Shown here: positions 1-12,055 of the stretch, in pieces | Position numbering within the stretch: the stretch's first letter is position 1 | Layout of the letters: each line of letters starts with the position of its first letter | Source: Macrotrachela quadricornifera | Taxonomy: Eukaryota; Rotifera; Eurotatoria; Philodinida; Philodinidae | Assembly: GCA_022393335.1 (NCBI GenBank) | Contig: JAJEKB010021543.1 | Coordinates: forward strand, 518,043 to 582,042 | Length of the DNA stretch: 64,000 bases | Reading direction: 5' to 3' | Program-made: the position numbers and the translations under genes | Notes under the pieces: model-generated | The model's input: only the letters and a program-made list of their open reading frames with translations | Told to the model about the DNA's origin: nothing | The model's database searches: none

Positions 1-653
1 GTTAAAAACCTAAGATTAATAAAGTCTTTTATTAGAATGATTTAGTACAATAAAATGAAATTTACATAAGTTGTCCACCGATAGTTGATTTTCCAGCATC
101 AACATGGCCACAAAAGACAATATTGAGAGGTTCTTTCTTTCGCACAATATCTCGTTTTACAATAATTTTTTTTTTTTTCGATTGGAATTGTTGGTCCACC
201 AGCAGCATTGGCTTTATTCATTGTTGTTGTTTCATCAAGTACTCCTATATATAATAACATAAATGTATAAATATGAAATTAACTAAACTAACTTTCGCTA
301 TCTTCATCAGGAAGATCATCAAATTCTGGTTCTCGTACAGTAGTGACTGGTTCTTTTACTTCTCGTTGAACATTTACTTCATTGGTTTTAATTACAGGTT
401 CCGTTTGTTTCTTGTCATCGTCGGCAGTATTTCGAGGAACAACAGGTGTAGATGGTGGAGTTTTAGGTACTACTGTTGGAGGGACAACTGCAGGTTTTGG
501 AGCAAATGAAAATCCGCCACCAGCACCACCACCACCAAATGAAGGTACAAATTCCATGGCATTGACATTTAAGCCACCAAATTTTGCAGCAGCTGCTGAT
601 AATGTAGAATTTTCATCATCTTGTTGATCCCAACTAGCTGGAGGTTCGGCCAT
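1..653 (-). CDS. GSPT1: Peptide chain release factor eRF3 (GSPT1-type), 5' part
   Basis: GTPase subunit of the translation termination complex, working with eRF1 in the cytoplasm. Exons read on the minus strand are 653-293, 244-66 and 9-1 (running off the window), with short GT-AG introns. The first exon starts MAEPPASW and carries a PAM2-like PABP-binding motif (LNVNAMEFVP, residues 28-37), then a Gly-rich stretch and an acidic, Pro-rich linker typical of the eRF3 N-domain. Exon 2 ends in the G1 loop GHVDAGKSTIGGQLM, and exon 3 continues FLT, as in other eRF3 proteins. One oddity: with the obvious splice sites the frame does not hold across a 13-A run in exon 2 (plus-strand T run at about 166-178). 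One base fewer would restore it, so I suspect a homopolymer length error or polymorphism. Identity is secure; the exon 1/2 frame is not. Confidence 0.9.
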
Positions 654-1310
654 ATTTTACTTTTCGATTTGGATGTTTTTGATTTGTTGTCTTTTATATA
701 ATCGAGCAAGTTTCGAAAGACAAGAAATATTTACTTACGAAAGAAAGAAATTATTGTAAGAATTGTAATGATTCATTGCAAGATATTAGTTGGTTAATAA
801 AAACTAACCAATTGTTTTTGTTGTTTAGTATGTGCCTTCCTTTTTTTATTTTATATATATTCAATAGAGGGCATTATTTGTCCTTAACGACCTGCGAAAA
901 TTGAAAGTAATGTAAGAGAAAACAAGTCACGCTTCGCTTAAAAACAAAAATAATTTGTGTTGTGACTATTTTATAACAAAATGAAGAAGAATAATGTAAT
1001 ATATATAATTGGTTTTTACTATGTATTTTTTGAAGTAAAATTGATTAAATTCTACATATAAAAAAGGTATCTAGTATTATCCATATCTCTTATACTTTTT
1101 TCTCTAAAATAAAATAACAAACTCTTGTTTCTTTGATATTTGTTTGCTGAAACGAATCTTTCGTTTGTTATTATAAGTCATAATAGAACTGTGAAGGGCA
1201 CATATTTGAGATAATGAAGTAACATATTAAAAAATTCTTTGAGATGTTTTTAAAAAAAAATTAAATTAAATTCATAAAGTATGTGGAAAGTAAATAGTAT
1301 TAAATCATAG
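654..1310. other. Intergenic, 5' flank of eRF3
   Basis: AT-rich stretch upstream of eRF3 with short A and T runs. It should hold the eRF3 promoter and 5' UTR. I see no coding segment, repeat or recognisable element. Confidence 0.5.
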
Positions 1311-1930
1311 TTGCAATGGAGTTATTGGTAGTCCTCTATATTGACTAACATTTTTCATGTGTTGATCAAGCATACGATTTATTTGATTGTCTTCTAGTAA
1401 AATATCTTTAAGAATGAATTGCATATAATTTTCTTTTTAAAACTAAATTCTATTCGTAAATAGATACTTCAATTAAACAATATGGATTTATTTCTAATAC
1501 AAAAAAAAACGTTTATTTATTCTATAATCTTCACACAATCTACATATAAATTTTGTATAATAGCATCAATGATGATAGTATATATTGAAATGATAATTAT
1601 AAGAACATATGTGATAGGCTTAAAATATGATTTAAAACGAGACGGAATTCATATGGTGCTATGAATAACAATTTTTATGCAAATAATAAAGCCAAATAAG
1701 ATATAGTGTTGAAGTTATAGTAATACTAATAGTGGTAACAATTATAAAAGAAGTAAAATGTGTGAGATAAGATTATCACCATCAATTATATGAAATTCTT
1801 AGATTGCAACTATTCCATCTTCAATATCATGTAAATCATAACAAAAAGGTGAGAATGTTGAGGATTTTAATTTTAACAACTTTGTTCGTATCTTTTCAGT
1901 CATGAGGAGACAAATATTCACATCACTATT
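1311..1930 (-). other. Coding-like minus-strand fragments, unrecognised
   Basis: Two short open segments on the minus strand look protein-like rather than random. One (about 1311-1432) reads NYMQFILKDILLEDNQINRM and ends TPLQL-stop. The other (about 1795-1925) contains MTEKIRTKLLKLKSS and ends DIEDGIVAI-stop. Both are preceded by pyrimidine-rich or AT-rich sequence that could hold splice sites, but no consistent gene can be assembled. They may be remnants of a decayed gene. I do not recognise the family. Confidence 0.2.
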
Positions 1931-2822
1931 TAAAAAAAAGCAAGCATATATGAATCATTGTAAGAAAGAAAAAAAAATGATTCATTCACACACTATGTAA
2001 TAAAGAGATGTTATATTTCTAACAAAACACCTATTATACTTCTTTCTTTCATCTGTACAAGTTTAAAAATAAGATTTTCATTTCAATTTTATCATTGTTT
2101 ACATTCTGGAAAGTGTTTATTACATTGAACATTAAAGATAAGCTTCGATCATTATTATAAAATTTTTATTAGAATTATGAATGCTTCAGTAGCTGATAGT
2201 ATATACATTGATTCATGATGAAGAATTAAAGTAGACCATAATAGTTGATTAATTATTACATAAATCGAGCTAAAAATCGTGCATCCATTATTGTTAATAA
2301 CATTCCAGGCAAAATGTAGCATAATATTCTTACATTTTAATAACATACTGATACAACAAAAAAATGCATTCAAAGCCCTGATAAGTAGTTTCAGCTATTT
2401 ATTTGATTATGTTTGCCAGTGCAAATGCCATAAGTCGTCATATCTACATAAATAATCTGTAAAAGGAAATAAAGATAAATAAGTTTTTTTTTCAAAATTG
2501 AAGAGTTTATTTATTATTTATTGTTATTTTCTAACAATGCAGTTTGAATGTTTTCATTGTTTATTTTTAATGAATATTAATAATAACTGAATATTCTTGA
2601 TAAGGATTTATTGAAACTCATTTTATCATCTTGATTCAAGTACTTGAAAAGTTGATTGATGATATTTTCAGAGTATGTAAGATTAGTTTCAATCAGAGAT
2701 ACTAAATTGTTCTCATTACATAGAAAAAAAATTATTAAAGGAAAGTTTTCTCCAAAATTATTGTAGTTGTTTTTATATTATTTCTCAATCTTTTACTTAT
2801 TTCGAATGGAAAAATATCAAAT

Positions 2823-3236
2823 TCATCTATCAACATTATGTGAAGACAAAAATCTAGATTTGCAATTATTTTTAGATAATTCTTTATATTTGTGTTCTGG
2901 AGAGAAATAAGATTCCCATTTGAATATTTTGAACAAATATATCGATATTACAAACTTTTTATACTTGACATTATTAATATTTTCATCCAGACTGTAGGAT
3001 CTTTTTAAATAATTTGTGAATGTTAAAAATGTGAAAATGTCATTTTTGTTATAGTGTAGATGAAAATTCACATCATCTATATGTGGAAGAATTATTGTTT
3101 CAAATAAATAGTTCAATAAGTATACCTCATTCAATTTTGGAAGACGATATTTTCCAAAACAATATATATAGAATCTTCTATATTGATGACTAAATAGATA
3201 CCAATCCATAAATGCCAGAAAATTAAACGTATTCAA
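2823..3236 (-). CDS. Hypothetical protein, possible LRR-type remnant
   Basis: Open frame of 137 codons on the minus strand, rich in Phe, Tyr, Leu and Asn. A segment such as LPKLNEVYLLNYL loosely resembles the leucine-spaced repeats of the F-box/LRR-like protein at the right end of the window. There is no clear domain, no neighbouring exon that fits, and composition alone could produce a frame of this length here. It may be a fragment or chance. Confidence 0.2.
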   Translation of the reverse strand: MNTFNFLAFMDWYLFSHQYRRFYIYCFGKYRLPKLNEVYLLNYLFETIILPHIDDVNFHLHYNKNDIFTFLTFTNYLKRSYSLDENINNVKYKKFVISIYLFKIFKWESYFSPEHKYKELSKNNCKSRFLSSHNVDR

Positions 3237-4217
3237 CTGATATAGTACTTAGAGCTATCCAAAAGTAATGTCATCACTATCTTATTTTTTTAATAGAAAG
3301 CTTGAATAAATTTCCTTTATTATTAGGTGATAGAGAAAACGAAATTCTATTTTTCTATACTATTTGATCAGTGTTCAACCAATCTAATAATAATAAAATT
3401 TTGATAAGAACTATTTTTGTGTAAAATTTAACTATTAATTGAGGTAGATTAAATTGATACACTTTGTATTTCAATTTCCAATCATTTAATACATTGTATT
3501 AGAAAATAAAGTATATCACAAGATGTAATGAAAATCATTCATCAAAAGTTTTGTCGTATGTTTTTGCTATATCATTTAACATTATCAACAAATTTTTTAT
3601 TTATCTAAATGAGGTTTCATATTATTGAGCAAAACTATCATTTTGGATTGACATACAGAAATTTTGCTTTCTTTGTAAGATGTGAGTAATTCAATAATGA
3701 TATGCATAGAAGAGGTCGAAAGAAAAAACACCGAAAAAAAAACATCGAAATAAAAAAAAAGTAAAAGAAAAAATATCGAATGCATCAAAATGCCTAAAAA
3801 ATTGTCGATTAAATCACGATAAAATTTATGCCTATATTCATACTCGAATCTTGCAAGGTAATACTATGCTGTATCCTATCTTCTTTCTAGCTTAAAATTT
3901 GTATACTGTTACTCTATATTCTCCATCTCTAACCAGTCAAACTAAGATTAAAAACAGCACTGTTAGAACTATTGATTCTAAACGATTTTAATAGATTTTC
4001 ATGATCAAAATGAAGCCAAATAGACTCATTTGGCTCTATCAGGAACGAGTTTAGAAAATCTCTCTGTGGGATGCGGTACAGTGAAGGAAAATTTGTTAAT
4101 GGGGACATGAAGAGCAAAAAACTTTGTGCTGGAAGAAAATGAATATTTTTCGTCAAAAGACTATGCAGCCGTCCTCATCACATTTCCTAGATCCGCCACT
4201 GAACTCTAAGAATATCT

Positions 4218-4652
4218 AACTACCAACGACAAAATGACTGCGAATGGTATTTTTGATAGATATTCTCATTAATAGTCAATCTCGAAAAATATAAGTTTTT
4301 CAAAAAATTTTTTCGTCTAGAGAACTTTGTAGAGCTCATTTCGCTGATCATTTTGGTTAAAAAAATCTTCAACTTTACTCAATAAATAACGCAGCTTAGC
4401 TCAAAATACTTAAAAATATCAACTGTTACTCAACAACAGGCACCAACAGTCGAAATTTTTGAGTATTTTAACTCAAGTTGCGTTATTCATTGAGTAAAGT
4501 TGAATATTTTTTTACCAAAATGATCAGCGAAATGAGCTCTACAAAGTTTTCTAGACGAAAAAATTTTTTGAAAAACTTATATTTTTCAAGATTGACTATT
4601 AATGAAAATATCTATCAAAATACCATTCGCAGTCATTTTGTCGTTGGTAGTT
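4218..4652. mobile_element. Foldback (hairpin) element, about 435 bp
   Basis: Two near-identical arms of about 209 bp in inverted orientation (about 4218-4426 and 4444-4652) are separated by a loop of about 17 bases. The arm tips read AACTACCAACGAC and its reverse complement, and similarity stops sharply outside them. It encodes nothing convincing. It is best described as a non-autonomous foldback or MITE-type element. No target-site duplication is evident. Confidence 0.7.
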
Positions 4653-5325
4653 TGAAAACGAGATTGACTTACAGGAAAAAACGTACTTTTGCCAATCATG
4701 TGCCATCAACACAAATATATATATATAAAAGAAAATATTGGTTTTTTCATTTTAAATATATAACTCACCACTGACATGCGATCAAGATGAACCTAAATAA
4801 AAAAGGGAAAATATTCAATTGTTGCTTTTAAATATACATATGATCAAGTATATCAAGTGATAGGACGAGAAGTTCAAGAACTTGAGCTCACTGAAACATC
4901 GTAAGTCTTGTCTCAAGATATGTCCATAGCACATGACATTATATGTCTTTTATGCGTACGTCACAAGAAGTTCGACTAGGGTAACTGCTTTGCCAAAGAA
5001 TTATGTGATACTCATGCACCAACAAATAGATTGATTTCATTTCACTGCACAACATTGAAAATAATCTTCAATAAATAATCTCATTCAGTCTTCTGTATTA
5101 TGGATCGAAAGAAAAAGTAAAAGCAAATATTAATACTCTCAAAAATAAAAAATCAAGATGATGGATCTTATATATAATTTTTTTGCTTCTTTTTAATTCT
5201 CATGTTGTTGCGTATAAATTAATATGATACACGAATGATGTATACCAGTAGCCAAATATTTATGTTGGTATCGAATCATACTCCTTTTTTAATATGCACT
5301 AAAAGCCGAGTAGTCTTCTTTATTC

Positions 5326-6077
5326 ATGGGTAATTCAAAATCTACTATAGCATTTGCTGATGAATCTCAGTATAATTATCAAGCACCCGGACCAAATGAT
5401 TCGCGTTCACCATGTCCAGCATTGAATGCTCTAGCCAATCATGGATACTTACCACGAAATGGTAAAAACATCACACCAGAAGTTTTGCAGTTTGCTGTAC
5501 AGGTATATTTATTTCTATTGTTTGTATAGTTTATTTATTTTATTTAATGCAGAAAAAAATGGGATTGAGTTGGTTAGCTGCCAAAACTATTGTTAAACAA
5601 GCATATAAAACTGTAGGCAAAAAAGGTTTACTCTCACTCTCCGATCTATCTTATCATGCTCCTGATAGTATTGAACATGATGGTTCTCTAAGTAGAATTG
5701 ACGCTGCTCTCTCTAATAATCAACAGGACAAATTTAATCAAGAGCGTTTTAATAAATTTCTATCATTTTCCAAAGACGGCGAATTTTTAACTACAGAAGA
5801 TGTTGCTGCTGCACGTTTGTATTTCAAAGCAGATAGTCATGCAAATAATCCACAATGTTTATGGAACAAAAATATTGAAAAAGCTATGTGGACAGAAGCT
5901 TCCATTCTTTTACATATTTTGGGCAAACATGGACGAATTAGTATCGATGATATCAAATTATTTTTTGAAAAAGAAACCTTTCCTCCTGGTTGGCAAAAAC
6001 ATCCTTCATTTGGTGTACGTGAACTGTATTCAGCTACAAAAGCATTGAAAAATGCAGCACACGAACTAGATAATTGA
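5326..6077 (+). CDS. Heme-thiolate peroxidase (chloroperoxidase / peroxygenase family)
   Basis: Two exons, 5326-5502 and 5553-6077, joined in phase 0 by a 50-base GT-AG intron, give 233 residues. The family (Peroxidase_2) uses a Cys-ligated heme for peroxide-dependent halogenation or oxygenation. The hallmarks are present: a PCP motif with the heme-ligand Cys30 (SPCPALNALANHG), an E-H-D motif at 100-102 (IEHDGSLSR), and a Glu in TEASILL (E174) where the acid-base Glu is expected. At 233 residues it is near the short end of the family. Fungal relatives are usually secreted, but there is no signal peptide here. Instead the protein starts MGNSKS, which fits an N-myristoylation site (Gly2, Ser6). 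AATAAA follows at about 6180. The family is mainly fungal and oomycete, so horizontal origin is plausible (inference), although the spliceosomal intron shows it is domesticated. Confidence 0.85.
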
Positions 6078-6712
6078 ATTGAATCCACTAGTTTATAATG
6101 TGAACGTGCATGTGATATACACTTTAAATTTAAAAAAAACTGACTCATGTAATTAAAGAATTTCTTTATTTTCATTGAAATAAATCAATCATAATTATTA
6201 TCTTCTCTTCTTTATTCATTGACACTTTTATTCTAATAGACTTCACTAACTATAAGTGATCATAGTTGATCAACAAAATTATCAACATACAAAGAGCTTA
6301 ATATCATATGACATTCAAGTCAATAATTATAGTCTAATCTATCAAAAAAGCCGAACATTATTATAAGGATCAGATGAGACGAGCAGGTATGCTCTATCAT
6401 TACGTTACATACTATTTTTTATTTGATAAATGAAGTACATTTTTGAAGTATATTCTTTCTTTTTTATTCTAATCATCTTTCAGTTTTTGAATAGTTTTCA
6501 AATATGAATATGATAGTTCACTATTTTTGTTGTGATATATCACGTCTACATCGAAAATCAAAATTAAATTTTGTGGAATAAATAAAAATGAACTCGTCAA
6601 ATTTTTGTAAATGATCATTTTATAATTTTTTATGAATTGAAAATGACAAAAATGAAATAAATAATTCGTATTTCTTTTGATATTCTGTTCACAATTAACA
6701 TAAAAGAAAAAT
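6078..6712. other. Convergent intergenic region
   Basis: Lies between the 3' ends of the peroxidase (plus) and the PDZ-protein gene (minus). AT-rich, with polyadenylation-like AATAAA words for both directions. No repeat or gene seen. Confidence 0.5.
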
Positions 6713-9700
6713 TCAAAGAATAATCATCGATGGTTTATCCATAGTACTAGAAATCGAAACAGTTGTAGTTGATTGAGATTTAATTCTACTAAAATAATGT
6801 TGTTGAATCATTCGTTTTAATTTATTTCTTTCAATTGTTGAATGTTGTCCATATTTATAAGCTAAATGAGGTTTTTGTCGAAATTCATATTGATTTTCTC
6901 GAAGAAATATTCGATTTAATAAATTAAAATCTTCTGTCATTGATTCCGAATAAGGACTTATTGTATGTTGTTGAAAAAATTTTGCTCTTTGTCGATATTG
7001 TTTTGCTTTTACTAAATGTTCTTTTCGTTGTTGTCTTGTCCAATATTTTCCTTGTTTTAATTCACTCATTGGTTCATCATCTGTTGTTTGATATTGTTCT
7101 TTTAAACGTTGTTCACGACATCGACGTCGAAAATATTTTAATGTCCATTGATTTTGATTATGTCGAAAACGATAAGAATCATTTGATCGAGATCGACCAC
7201 ATACTAAACCACTATCACTATCATCTCGATGATCTTTTTTTTTTTTAAAAGAAAAATATATATATAAAATAATAAAAAAGAAAAATCCGATTTTAGTTTT
7301 ACTATGATGATTAAATGGAAGTGGTTTAAGAATAACTTGTTCATTATCTGTTGTTGTTCCTAAAAGACTTTGTGAACGAATTAAATGTTTTGTAGAATCA
7401 ATTTTTTCTTGAGATAATGAACATGGTCTAAGATCATTTAATGATAAACAACGACGATATTGAAATTGATGAGAATATAATTGTATACGACGACAATTTG
7501 AACAATGATTGAAAGAAGATAAAGATAAACTAATAGAATTTTTTAGTAGATTATTATTATTACATTCATTTGAAGATTTCTGAAGAAAACAAAATATCTT
7601 TTTTTCTAAAAGAAAAGAAAAAAAATTCTTACTTGATGTAAATAATCATTTGTAGTTTCAAAATCAGTATTACAAGCAAGAATAACACCACTATCATCTT
7701 CTGTTAATGGTATTGATTGAATTATTGGAACGTTTGGTTTTAAAAACTAATTTTTTTTTTCAAAACAAAAAAAAATTTCTTTCTTTAAATAAATTTGAAT
7801 ATAATTTACTTCAAATCGAACTATTTGTAAAAGAATACGGCAAGCACCATTGACAAGATTAATTGCTTCGTCTCGACTTGTAACACGATGATTGTTTATT
7901 TTAATAATTTGATCACCACTTCGAAGTTCACCCTGATGACCTGCGATACTTTCTTTATCAACCTAATCAATAGATATTCATTATTGAATGAGAAGAAAGT
8001 AAAAAAAAAAAACTATGAAAAATAATCTTTACATATTGAATATAGATATTAGTTGTTGATTTTGATGTTACACCATAACAAAGAGTTAAACCTAATCTTT
8101 CATTTGAATTATTTCGACGAAGAATTATATTCTTAAATAAAAATAATTCATTTTGTATTTGACATTTACATAAAAAATCGATTAATTTATTATTTTATTA
8201 TAAAATAGTCTATCATTTTCCGGTCTCAAGAGCAATACAAGGTCGTTAAATACAATGAAAAGTTATTCAATGAATGAAAACAATACAAAAGAAAAAGAAA
8301 CTCAGCAGGTGACTTTTTTTTTCTCGTCAGATCCTATACAATATTGATTAGTTATCGAAAAAAATATGTCTCGATTTTTGTCTATTATTATTTAATCAAA
8401 TGAAAATATAAATATAAAAAGAAAAAAACTTACTTTTATTATAATTCCATTATTTAATATAGAAGATGATCGTTCAGATAAACGATAATCCATAAAAGAA
8501 TTTAATGAAGATTCATAAGAATATTTATTTATTTGTGTGAAATTCTTATCTTCATATTCTGGAATTTTTTTTATACTAAAAATATAAAATTATTATTTTT
8601 TTATTTTTAGTAAATTCTATGTCTAATACAATGGAAAGGTGATGAATAGTTTAAAGGAAAATATCTTTGTCTGATAAATATTGACGATGTAATCATTGAT
8701 ATTCATCATAGAAAATGTCAAATCTCTATGGGAATCAAGAGTATGCCACTATTCATTTTAGGAAACGATAACAAACAGATGCAATAAATGAAAATCTGGA
8801 TTATCATAATTTTCAAATGTCGAACTGATGTTTTTTTTTTAATTAATGATAAATGTTAACTTTAATTTCAATGTATAAATCACACCAAATAAATAATATT
8901 CATTATACATGACCTCATTTGTTTAATAGTCAATGAAAAAAAAAACTAAATGAAATATATAATTTCATAGATCTATATTAGTGTAATAAAAAAAGAAATT
9001 TCACATTTATCAAAGTCATTTTTCAAGTAGAAAGCATGTTTCTTCTTCATTCTTTCGTATATTTGTCAAGGTTACTTGTCCTATTGAACAAATGCGTCGC
9101 ATGACCTCTTATCTTTTTCTTCTTTTTTTGGTAAAGCCATATGCACACATTTACCTGTTCTGATGTTGTATAGTATGATATAGTGATGCGACATTGACAT
9201 AGTGTTGATGATAGGAGCTGATAGGAGTCGGTTCAGTTCGATTAATGACTTTATTATTTGAACTAGCATTATTCACAATACCTTGTTGCTAAACAATTAC
9301 GAAACGAAAAAAAAAAGAAAGAAATGTCACAATCAATTGTGAGAAATAATATGTGTTAATAAAAAAAAAGACAGTATTAATATCATATGATTATGATCAT
9401 ATATATAAACAACAAATATGCAAATTTGGTTGTTGATTCTGACAGATGTACTAGTTGATAAAAGGTGGAATAGTTTCATTTTGTATTGATAGACAACAAA
9501 AGAAGATAATTTATTGAATTATCTCAAAGGATAGTTAAGAATAGTGTCAAATGATTCTTCTTCAGTTTTTTCCTCCTTGTTACATTTTCCTGTCACTTTC
9601 AGTTGTCATCGAAAATAAAAAGATAAGACTAATATAATTAACATAACGGATGTTGATAAAAATTTAGTCTAAAAATATGACAAGTTTTACATGAGATTGT

Positions 9701-10398
9701 TCGTCAAAATGACGTTAAGAAAAGAGAAAGAACTAGTGAAGCGTAGAACATACATGGCCGATTAGCAGCATTCCGCCTTGCGTCTGAGAACATGACATAA
9801 TTATTGTTCTTTCTCTCACACGTTCACACATAAGGCACTTAATGGCATCCTACCATCACCATATCATGTCCGCAGGCAAATACGTCCGTATGTGTATGGA
9901 GATGTTTACACGAGCTTACTAAGCTATTGTTCATATTCTCATTTTATGCAAGCTCAATTAACTAGCTCTAAGCTATTTCATTTTGATGCCATAATCAAAC
10001 ATTCTTTCGTAAAAGTCAATTTATAATAGAATTTTTTTTTGACTTTTAAAAAGGTTTCTTATAAAACATGATCAAGAAACCATAGAAGAAAAAATAATAA
10101 TAATAATAAGTTTCAATCGATTTCTGTTCATTATGAAATAACTGTCTTCGTTCTGTTCAACATCTCATGTTATAAAACAGATCACGAATTGTCTCATGTG
10201 ATTTAACTATGATCGGTAATCATAAGTTTTTCTATTTTTTGTTGTATCTATGTTCAAAATTTCCCTTGAGAACAAAAAAAAATCAATGAAACTTACCCGT
10301 AATTTGAACTTTTTTTTTTTCTTTTCTGATGAAGATTCATTTGAACCACAGATAAGATAAGTTAATTTTAAACAACAATTATCAATAAAAAAGCTCAT
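6713..10398 (-). CDS. PDZRN3/4-like PDZ protein, short form without RING
   Basis: Eight exons with agreeing phases: 10398-10297, 9288-9155, 8575-8434, 8131-8033, 7962-7810, 7746-7633, 7579-7303 and 7233-6713, giving 513 residues. Residues of about 126-210 form one PDZ domain, with carboxylate-binding loop ERLGLTLCYG and the later GDQIIKINNHRV. This matches the second PDZ of PDZRN3/PDZRN4. The C-terminal region (SELKQGKYWTRQQRKEHLVK) matches the conserved tail box of those E3 ligases, so orthology is firm. The protein starts MSFFIDNCC, so the RING finger, TRAF-type zinc finger and first PDZ of vertebrate PDZRN3 are absent. Either this is a scaffold-only isoform with an internal promoter, or the missing exons lie elsewhere. 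The C-terminus (SMIIL) could itself be a hydrophobic PDZ ligand. Probably a cortical or junctional scaffold. Confidence 0.85.
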
Positions 10399-12055
10399 TT
10401 TTATCTTTGTCTCCTTGAAGATTGCCAATCAATATGGATTTAACACAAAAGAAATTGGTGCTTGTGAAACGACTCGATGTTATATTTATGTATGTTGGCT
10501 AAGAACGCCAACGATTATATGCACAAAGACCGAACGAGAAGAGAAAGAGTAATAGCTCCCTCTTTTTTTCTTCTTCTTCTTCTTCTTCTCCTCTCTCTTC
10601 TTCGTTTTCTTCCATTATAGACTGAGTATCGAGAAGGAAGAAAGAAGAAAGATCTATATATTTCGATAGAAAATATGCTAAATATTTGTTTGTATATTGA
10701 TAGTATTATATCTTCTGTCTTTTTTTTTGCTTCTCATCTATGATCAATCTTGAATCAAGAAATAAGATGATCGTCATTGCCATATTATACCTGTTCTGTC
10801 TATATCATCATAGTTACCACAAAGATCAAATGAGATGATGACACATAGCGTATGCTGACTTTTACATATGACATGATAACAGCTTTAAATGTTAGGTATG
10901 ACAACAATATCATATATGATCCTAAAGAAAGAAATAACCTTCGTCAATAATTAGTTACACACACTTGGTCAAAACCTTCTGTTATATACTATCAAAGATT
11001 ATTTCCTTCGAGATATTATATTTTAAGAGTAGATTAACAACATATCTTTCCTATCAATTTTTGGTAAAATATATCATATTGATTGATTTTTTTATTTTTA
11101 TTATTGTATTGATAACAGTAGTTTATAAATACTTGTTATTATCATGAAATAATTTATGATAAATTATATTGATTAAATAATATTAAATTATTGATGTAAT
11201 TATTTATTGTGGATAGAAGGTTAAATAAATCAATCTATAATCTGAATTGAATTATAATATAAAATATTATTAATTAAATAAAAAAAATATATTTCTAATA
11301 ATTATTAGATTCTTTTTTATCAAAACTATTAAAAATAGAAACTTATGAAAACATTGAAATGAATATAAATTTTGATATGTAAAATCTGAATATATTCTCG
11401 TTTTTATTATGTGTGTAGATCAATAGGAGTTATTAATCAATGTAGATTGAATAGACAAAACTCAGCTGGTAAACATATGTCAGTATTATTTTCTATTGAT
11501 GATTCCTACCAAGTGTTTGTTAGACTAGATAGATAAAGATTGTGTTAGTGTTTTTATTAACAAGCCTGTTATAATTAATAAAAAATTTGATTAAAATCAA
11601 ATATACAGAAAAAGAAAAACTTTATCAATATAGATTAATTATGATAATGACAATGATTAATCTTACCATTGTCTATCTAATAGTTGAATCATGATGTGGA
11701 AATTAAAGAAGGTCATCACGTCGTTAATGCTTCCATTAGTTATCATCATTAAATATCGTAATATCCATTAATCAATATATGTTTTATATTCTCTTGAATG
11801 ATTTTCTTTGTTGTTAAGTAATAGATCTGTTACTTTTATTATTCCGATTAAATTTGATCTGATAATAAATATGCTTATCACGCACATGTTCAGTTGACAC
11901 CTACTGTGCTTATCTATATCCATCGTTAAATTTATTCCTTGACATTTTTTCTATCTATATTGAATATTTGTCTATATGATTACTTTTTTTTGTTTTATTT
12001 TATGAAATGAACACATTAAATAATAAAAAAAAAAAGATTTTCCTATGATTTTTAT
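10399..12055. other. Intergenic, with (TTC)n tract
   Basis: Upstream of the PDZ-protein gene and downstream of the nuclear receptor. A pyrimidine-rich CTT/TTC microsatellite lies at about 10558-10615 and reads GAA-rich on the sense strand of the PDZ gene, 160-220 bases before its start. It could be 5' UTR or promoter. The rest, especially 10.95-12.0 kb, is very AT-rich with no coding signal. Confidence 0.4.

Noticed and set aside
382..627. Plus-strand frame with a proline run opposite eRF3
   Set aside because: It is the reverse complement of the Gly-rich and acidic eRF3 exon; the minus strand has the family motifs.
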